Positions 1-7,618 of a stretch of DNA of 7,618 nucleotides are shown here, one piece after another. Position 1 is the stretch's first letter, and every line of letters starts with the position of its first letter. The position numbers and the translations under genes are program-made. The notes beneath the pieces were generated by a model. It had not been told where the DNA came from. It searched no databases and saw nothing but the letters and a program-made list of their open reading frames with translations. Origin of the DNA: Gammaproteobacteria bacterium (GTDB lineage Bacteria; Pseudomonadota; Gammaproteobacteria; UBA5335; SLRW01); contig SLLK01000246.1 in assembly GCA_007134115.1 (NCBI GenBank), forward strand, positions 1-7,618, given 5' to 3'.

Positions 1-4256
<4,256 letters not shown>

Positions 4257-4287
4257 GACTGACTCACTCAGGTTGCCGGCGCTGGCG

Positions 4288-4303
4288 GGCATGACTGCAT
4301 GCC
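4288..4303 (-). repeat. Perfect inverted repeat upstream of the gltB start
   Basis: GGCATG and CATGCC are perfect inverted arms around a 4-nt loop (CAGT on the minus strand). The repeat ends 31 nt before the gltB ATG. It could fold in the mRNA just upstream of the ribosome site or be a small dimer-binding site. A 6-bp arm is short enough to arise by chance in GC-rich DNA. Confidence 0.3.
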
Positions 4304-4507
4304 GGGTGATTGTCAGAATGCTTTGTCGGCAGTTCCGTCGACCGGGCCAGGAGGCTGCGCCGCCTTTCCCCACCGGTGCAGCTGGTCCTCGCCGTCGTAT
4401 TGGGCAGCCGCGTCCCGCCTGGAGTTCCGGCGGATCCGTCATGGCGAAAGGGAATCGGCTGACGGGCTTAAGTGGTGAGCCCCGGCATCTCCGGATCGCG
4501 GTTGTGT

Positions 4508-4551
4508 GCCGCCGTCTGCCGGGCAACCCGGGTTGCGCCGGTGCCAGCGGC
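4508..4551 (-). promoter_or_regulatory. Interrupted hairpin near the 5' end of the gltB leader
   Basis: Reading the minus strand, GCCGC (4547-4551), an internal loop, CCGG (4538-4541), one bulged C, GCAAC (4532-4536), loop CCGG (4528-4531), GTTGC (4523-4527), CCGG (4519-4522), an internal loop, GCGGC (4508-4512). This gives 5 + 4 + 5 base pairs closed by a tetraloop, starting about 15 nt after the predicted transcription start. The core, 4523-4536, is also a perfect 14-bp DNA palindrome (GCAACCC/GGGTTGC), so it could be a protein operator rather than an RNA element. No U-run follows, so it is not an intrinsic terminator. Confidence 0.4.
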
Positions 4552-4573
4552 GCGCGCGGCCAAACGACCTGCC

Positions 4574-4602
4574 AGTATAGCCAGCACGCTGCCGTCGATC
4601 AA
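4574..4602 (-). promoter_or_regulatory. Predicted sigma70 promoter of gltB
   Basis: On the minus strand, TTGATC at 4597-4602 (4 of 6 to TTGACA) is separated by exactly 17 bp from TATACT at 4574-4579 (5 of 6 to TATAAT). The start of transcription would fall near 4567. The site lies about 95 bp past the dgt stop and points at gltB, so gltB probably has its own promoter apart from the aroK-aroB-dgt unit. It is the best hexamer pair found in the non-coding DNA of this window. The position is inferred from sequence only. Confidence 0.6.
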
Positions 4603-4696
4603 TCCGGAAGCAGCCTTATGGCGTGTCTTGCCCGGTCGGGCGCAGGCTTCGTCCGGGGTCGAGGCGGGATCACTGTTTCTGCCACAGCGGCTTGAT

Positions 4697-5866
4697 TCAG
4701 GTGCGCGCGCGAGGGTCGTGCAGGCGTTCGTCTTCTTCTATGGCATAACGGTCTGTCATGCCGGCGATGTAGTCGGCCACGGCGCGGGCCAGTCCGGCTT
4801 CACCCCGGGTGTCTTTTTGCGCCTGGGCGCGCGAGAAGGCTTGCGGCGGGAGTAACAGGGGGTCGCGCATGAACGACTCGAACAGGCGCCGTATCACTTC
4901 GGCAGCTTTGGTTGTCATTCGGTGCACCCGGTAATGTCGATACAGGTGTCGATACAGGAATTGCTTGAGTTCGCGATTGCGCCGGGCCAGCCCCTCGCTG
5001 AAGGCGATGATCGGTGCGTCTGCCCGGCGTACCGCGTCTATATCGCGCGGATCGAGCTGTGCTGCGCGCGCCTCGCTGGTGGCGATCAGATCGGCCACCA
5101 TGCCGCCAATCATGCCGCGCACAATTTCGTTGATCAGGCGTCGCCCCTCCAGATCGGCGTGCCGTCGGCGCACCCGTTCGTAGTGGTCATTGAACAGCGC
5201 CAGTTCGCGCAGCGCCTCGATCGTGATCAGCCCGGCGCGCAGACCGTCGTCAATATCATGGTTGTTGTAGGCGATTTCGTCGGCGAGGTTGGCCAGCTGC
5301 GCTTCGGCGCCCGGTTGCAGGCCCTCGATGAAGCGTTGACCGAGTTCACCCAGGTTTCGGGCATTGTTGCGGGAACAGTGCTTGAGAATGCCTTCGCGCG
5401 TCTCGTAGGTCAGATTGAGGCCGTCGAATGCAGCGTACTTCTGTTCCAGTTCGTCGACCACGCGCAGCGATTGCAGATTGTGCTCGAAGCCGCCCCACGG
5501 CTGCATACAGTGGTTCAGAGCGTCCTGTCCGGCATGACCGAAGGGGGTATGACCCAGATCGTGGGCCAGGGTGATGGCTTCGGTAAGATCCTCGTTGATG
5601 CACAGCGCGCGGGCGACGGTACGGGCGATTTGCGACACTTCCAGCGAGTGGGTCAAGCGCGTGCGGAAGAGGTCGCCCTCGTGGTTGACGAAGACCTGGG
5701 TTTTGTACTCCAGGCGACGGAAAGCCGCGGCATGAATGACCCGGTCGCGGTCGCGCTGGAACTCGCTGCGGTGCTGCGGTGGTGCTTCGGCATGGCGTCG
5801 CCCACGGCTGTGCGCGGGGTGTGCCGCCCATGCGGCGAGCCGTGCGTCGGCTGGCTGGTCCCTCAT
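4697..5866 (-). CDS. dgt: Deoxyguanosinetriphosphate triphosphohydrolase-like protein (HD domain)
   Basis: Cytoplasmic HD-superfamily hydrolase of the Dgt family, which cleaves dNTPs to the deoxynucleoside and inorganic triphosphate and so helps set dNTP pools. It has 389 residues, slightly longer than the usual 370-380 of the short proteobacterial type. The N-terminal signature RDRVIHAAAFRRLEYKTQVF (41-59) is typical. Metal ligands of the HD motif are His73 in RLTHS, His102-Asp103 in AHDLGHTPFGH, and Asp204 in NNHDIDD; GGFEHN lies at 125-130. All key residues are present, so it should be active; substrate preference cannot be read from sequence. The ATG overlaps the aroB stop as ATGA, with a possible AGG 9 nt upstream, suggesting translational coupling to aroB. 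The gene is clearly of the short (type 2) group, not the long E. coli Dgt. Confidence 0.93.
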   Translation of the reverse strand: MRDQPADARLAAWAAHPAHSRGRRHAEAPPQHRSEFQRDRDRVIHAAAFRRLEYKTQVFVNHEGDLFRTRLTHSLEVSQIARTVARALCINEDLTEAITLAHDLGHTPFGHAGQDALNHCMQPWGGFEHNLQSLRVVDELEQKYAAFDGLNLTYETREGILKHCSRNNARNLGELGQRFIEGLQPGAEAQLANLADEIAYNNHDIDDGLRAGLITIEALRELALFNDHYERVRRRHADLEGRRLINEIVRGMIGGMVADLIATSEARAAQLDPRDIDAVRRADAPIIAFSEGLARRNRELKQFLYRHLYRHYRVHRMTTKAAEVIRRLFESFMRDPLLLPPQAFSRAQAQKDTRGEAGLARAVADYIAGMTDRYAIEEDERLHDPRART

Positions 5867-6954
5867 GCAGCGCGCCTGAAGCCTTCCAGGGTGGCGCGCA
5901 ACATGGCCGGGTCGAAATCGGCGCGCACCCGGGCGTTGCCGATGGCGTCGAGCAATACCAGCCGGAGCTGTCCGGCCAGCACCTTCTTGTCGCTTGCCAT
6001 GAGTTCAAGAAATGCGTCTGCATCCATGCCGGCTGGGGCGGCCACCGGTAATCCGGCCGCCTCGAGCAAGGCCTTGATGCGCGCCACGTCTTGCGTGCTT
6101 ATGTTGCCCATGCGACAGGACATGTCGGCAGCCATGAGCATACCCGCGGCCACCGCCTCGCCATGCAGCCAGGTCCCGTAGCCCGTACCTGTTTCAATGG
6201 CATGACCAAAGGTGTGCCCCAGGTTGAGCAGGGCGCGACGTCCCGCTTCACGTTCGTCTTCGGCGACGATGGCGGCCTTGGTCAGGCAGGAAACCTCAAT
6301 AGCGTGCATCAGTGCCTGTTCGTCCCGTGCCAGCAGCCGCGGCATGTTGGCCTCGAGCCAGCTCAGGAATTCCGCATCGGCAATCAGCCCGTACTTGATG
6401 ACCTCGGCCAGTCCGGCACGCAGCTCCCGCTCGCCCAGGGTGTCCAGTACGCCAATGTCAGCGATGACCCCCAGCGGTTGATGGAAGGCGCCGATCATAT
6501 TCTTGCCGCGCGGGTGGTTGACGCCGGTCTTGCCGCCCACCGATGAGTCGACCTGCGCCAGCAGCGTGGTGGGCACCTGGATCAGGGCCACGCCGCGCTG
6601 ATAACACGCGGCGGCAAAGCCGGCGACATCGCCGATCACGCCGCCGCCCAGGGCGACTACGGTGCAGTCGCGGCCAAAGCGGTGGGCCATCAGGGCGTCC
6701 AGTATCTGCTCCACGCTGGCCAGGGTCTTGTGGCTCTCACCGTCGGGCAGCACGACCGTGGCGACCTCGCGGTCGGCTTCCCGCAGGCTGCCTGCCACGC
6801 TGTCCAGATACAGCGGAGCAACGGTCTCGCTGGATACAATCATGACCTGGCGGCCGCGCAGACAGGGCAGCCACAGCGCCTGCTGTTGCAACAGGTCTCG
6901 ACCGATATGGATGGGGTAGCTGCGGCTACCCAGCTCGACATTGAGTGTGCGCAT
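5863..6954 (-). CDS. aroB: 3-dehydroquinate synthase
   Basis: AroB converts DAHP to 3-dehydroquinate, the second step of the shikimate pathway, using NAD+ and a divalent metal (Zn or Co) in the cytoplasm. The 363 residues match the family length. Visible signatures are DGESHKT (71-77) and GGGVIGD (103-109) for NAD+, PTTLLAQVDSSVGGKTGVN (128-146) and KNMIGAFHQP (151-160) for substrate, and metal ligands Glu184 (LAEVIKYG), His247 (NLGHTFGH) and His264 (LHGEAVAAG). These are the same numbers as in E. coli AroB, which supports the chosen start (MRTLNVELG). No strong Shine-Dalgarno sequence precedes the ATG. The gene lies 75 bp after aroK, and its stop overlaps the dgt start by 4 bp. Confidence 0.97.
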   Translation of the reverse strand: MRTLNVELGSRSYPIHIGRDLLQQQALWLPCLRGRQVMIVSSETVAPLYLDSVAGSLREADREVATVVLPDGESHKTLASVEQILDALMAHRFGRDCTVVALGGGVIGDVAGFAAACYQRGVALIQVPTTLLAQVDSSVGGKTGVNHPRGKNMIGAFHQPLGVIADIGVLDTLGERELRAGLAEVIKYGLIADAEFLSWLEANMPRLLARDEQALMHAIEVSCLTKAAIVAEDEREAGRRALLNLGHTFGHAIETGTGYGTWLHGEAVAAGMLMAADMSCRMGNISTQDVARIKALLEAAGLPVAAPAGMDADAFLELMASDKKVLAGQLRLVLLDAIGNARVRADFDPAMLRATLEGFRRAA

Positions 6955-6988
6955 GTTTTGATTGCCGGTAGTCGTCTGGACGCGGGCT

Positions 6989-6997
6989 ATTATCGCA
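6989..6997 (-). promoter_or_regulatory. Possible extended -10 promoter for aroB-dgt
   Basis: In the 75-bp gap between aroK and aroB, the minus strand reads TGC followed by GATAAT (5 of 6 to TATAAT), the extended -10 arrangement TG-N-TATAAT. No convincing -35 lies 17 bp upstream. Transcription would start near 6982, about 28 nt before the aroB ATG. This could give aroB-dgt an internal promoter in addition to read-through from aroK. It is a single motif and may be chance. Confidence 0.3.
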
Positions 6998-7029
6998 CAG
7001 CGCCCCTGTTCTGGCCTGCGTGCTGCGGG

Positions 7030-7569
7030 TCAACCGGTGCTGGCAGGTGTGCCGCGGTCCTGCAGGCGCTCAAGGATCTCACGTGCTACGGCGCGGGCCT
7101 GGCGGCCGTCGGATTCCACAACGAGGTCTGCGATCTCGCGGTATAGCGGGTCCCGTTCCGCCATCAGGTCGCGCAGGCGCGTATCCGGGTCGGCACAGTC
7201 GAGCAGCGGCCGGTGTCGGTCATGCCGGGTGCGGGCCTTCTGTGTGGGCACGTCGGCGTGAAGATAGATGACCACCCCGCGGCCGGACAGCAGGCGACGG
7301 TTGTCGTCACCCGTGACAATGCCGCCGCCGGTCGCCAGCACAATGCCGTCCCGGTCCGACAGCTCCTCCAGTACGCGGCTTTCGCGGCGGCGGAAACCGG
7401 CCTCGCCTTCTTTCTCGAAAATAAAGGGGATGTCCACACCGGTGCGGTGCTCGATCTCGTGGTCCGTGTCGGCGAATTCGAGGCCCGCCAGGCGAGCCAG
7501 TTGCCGCCCGACGGTGGTCTTGCCGGCGCCCATCGGCCCGACGAGGAAAATTCGCGATGGCAGTCGCAT
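7030..7569 (-). CDS. aroK: Shikimate kinase I
   Basis: AroK phosphorylates shikimate at the 3-hydroxyl with ATP, step five of the shikimate pathway, in the cytoplasm. The 179-residue P-loop kinase opens with FLVGPMGAGKTT, with Walker A at 11-18. Expected shikimate-binding residues are present: Asp34 and Asp36 (ADTD), Arg60 (GFRRRE), GGG at 81-83 (ATGGGIV) and Arg139 (AERDPLY). The lid arginine is Arg120 in RHRPLL. The start is supported by GGAG 10 nt upstream and by the P-loop lying at the usual distance from the N-terminus. Clustering with aroB is the classic proteobacterial arrangement; pilQ commonly lies just upstream, but it is outside this window. aroL is a paralogue, but the sequence and context favour aroK. 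Confidence 0.96.
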   Translation of the reverse strand: MRLPSRIFLVGPMGAGKTTVGRQLARLAGLEFADTDHEIEHRTGVDIPFIFEKEGEAGFRRRESRVLEELSDRDGIVLATGGGIVTGDDNRRLLSGRGVVIYLHADVPTQKARTRHDRHRPLLDCADPDTRLRDLMAERDPLYREIADLVVESDGRQARAVAREILERLQDRGTPASTG

Positions 7570-7579
7570 TGTCGGGTTA

Positions 7580-7583
7580 CTCC
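7580..7583 (-). promoter_or_regulatory. Shine-Dalgarno of aroK
   Basis: GGAG on the minus strand, followed by a 10-nt spacer to the ATG at 7567-7569. Two TAA triplets flank it (7585-7587 and 7577-7579). Either could end an upstream gene whose body lies outside the window; the 49 nt available leave both frames open, so I cannot choose. Confidence 0.5.
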
Positions 7584-7598
7584 ATTACGCTGGGCCGC

Positions 7599-7618
7599 GG
7601 CGACTGTGCACAGTCGCC
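7599..7618. repeat. Perfect 20-bp palindrome at the right edge
   Basis: The arms GGCGACTGTG and CACAGTCGCC are exact reverse complements with no spacer. As RNA this folds into an 8-bp stem with a TGCA loop. It lies 30 bp upstream of the aroK ATG and ends on the last base of the window, so the true extent may be larger. It has no T-run on the visible (minus-strand downstream) side. Possible readings are a protein-binding operator, a hairpin at the end of the upstream gene, or the place where an assembly broke or folded back. Confidence 0.6.

Larger units (their letters stand above)
4257..4696 (-). other. Non-coding region between dgt and gltB: promoter plus long gltB leader
   Basis: This 440-bp stretch has no recognisable protein in any frame. 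It holds a sigma70-type promoter near 4574-4602, then about 310 nt of presumed gltB 5' leader with two hairpins (4508-4551 and 4288-4303). The gltB frame is open through much of it, and an in-frame ATG at 4442 would add 62 residues. That extension is rich in Arg, Gly and Pro, uses CGA four times plus ATA and GGA, lacks an RBS and resembles no GltB propeptide, so I read it as untranslated. I found no GC stem with a T-tract after dgt, so no intrinsic terminator is supported. I could not match the leader to a riboswitch class I know. Confidence 0.6.

Noticed and set aside
4257..4442. 62-residue N-terminal extension of GltB from the ATG at 4442
   Set aside because: In frame and open, but with rare codons (four CGA, ATA), no Shine-Dalgarno sequence and no resemblance to known GltB propeptides; it would lie in the predicted leader.
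4468..4488. Six-residue leader peptide (MPGLTT) in the gltB leader
   Set aside because: The GGAG abuts the ATG with no spacer, the peptide has no Gln or Glu codons that would suggest attenuation, and no terminator follows.
4523..4546. Sigma54 promoter (TGGCAC on the minus strand) for gltB
   Set aside because: TGGCAC is present, but five bases later the sequence is CAACC rather than TTGCW; the nearby GTTGC is at the wrong distance.
4621..4696. Intrinsic terminator after dgt
   Set aside because: Only a 4-bp GCCC/GGGC stem was found, with no T-tract after it.
5346..6023. 225-residue minus-strand ORF overlapping dgt and aroB
   Set aside because: It is a frame-shifted reading of two clearly assigned genes, Arg/Pro-rich, with no domain of its own.
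4922..6181. 419-residue plus-strand ORF
   Set aside because: It is the in-register antisense of dgt running on into aroB; both sense genes are complete with all catalytic residues.

Overview
This is an ordinary housekeeping segment of a GC-rich (roughly 60-65 % by eye) proteobacterial chromosome. It holds four genes, all on the minus strand. In transcription order (high to low coordinate) they are aroK (shikimate kinase), aroB (3-dehydroquinate synthase), a dgt-type HD-domain dNTP triphosphohydrolase, and gltB (large subunit of NADPH-glutamate synthase). gltB runs off the left edge and lacks about its last 70 residues. The GltB N-terminus (Cys-Gly-Phe-Gly-Leu-Ile-Ala after a short propeptide, then Gly-Glu-Pro-Ser-His) is of the enterobacterial/pseudomonad kind. 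It differs from the Cys-Gly-Val-Gly-Phe form usual in beta- and alphaproteobacteria, so I infer a gammaproteobacterium, perhaps one of the early-branching sulfur-bacteria-like orders. I cannot name the genus.

Layout. At 7599-7618, at the very edge, there is a perfect 20-bp palindrome about 30 bp upstream of the aroK start. aroK (7030-7569) is followed by a 75-bp gap with a possible extended -10 element, then aroB (5863-6954). The aroB stop overlaps the dgt start by 4 bp (ATGA), so dgt (4697-5866) is probably translationally coupled to aroB. A 440-bp non-coding stretch (4257-4696) then separates dgt from gltB. It contains the best promoter in the window (TTGATC, 17 bp, TATACT), which implies a 5' leader of about 310 nt for gltB. 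The leader contains a strong interrupted hairpin near its 5' end and a small perfect hairpin just upstream of the gltB start. gltB (1-4256) fills the rest.

Function. AroK and AroB are two steps of the shikimate pathway to chorismate. GltB, with the small subunit GltD expected beyond the left edge, makes glutamate from glutamine and 2-oxoglutarate. The Dgt-like protein hydrolyses dNTPs to deoxynucleosides and triphosphate. In Pseudomonas aeruginosa the comparable order is pilQ-aroK-aroB-(SPOR-domain gene)-gltB-gltD; here dgt occupies the slot after aroB, as in many betaproteobacteria.

I found no mobile element, CRISPR array, tRNA, rRNA, toxin-antitoxin or defence gene, and no evidence of a new biological system. 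The points most worth a second look are the long structured gltB leader and the edge palindrome. Very long open frames on the plus strand (up to 1119 codons) are antisense shadows in codon register with gltB and dgt.
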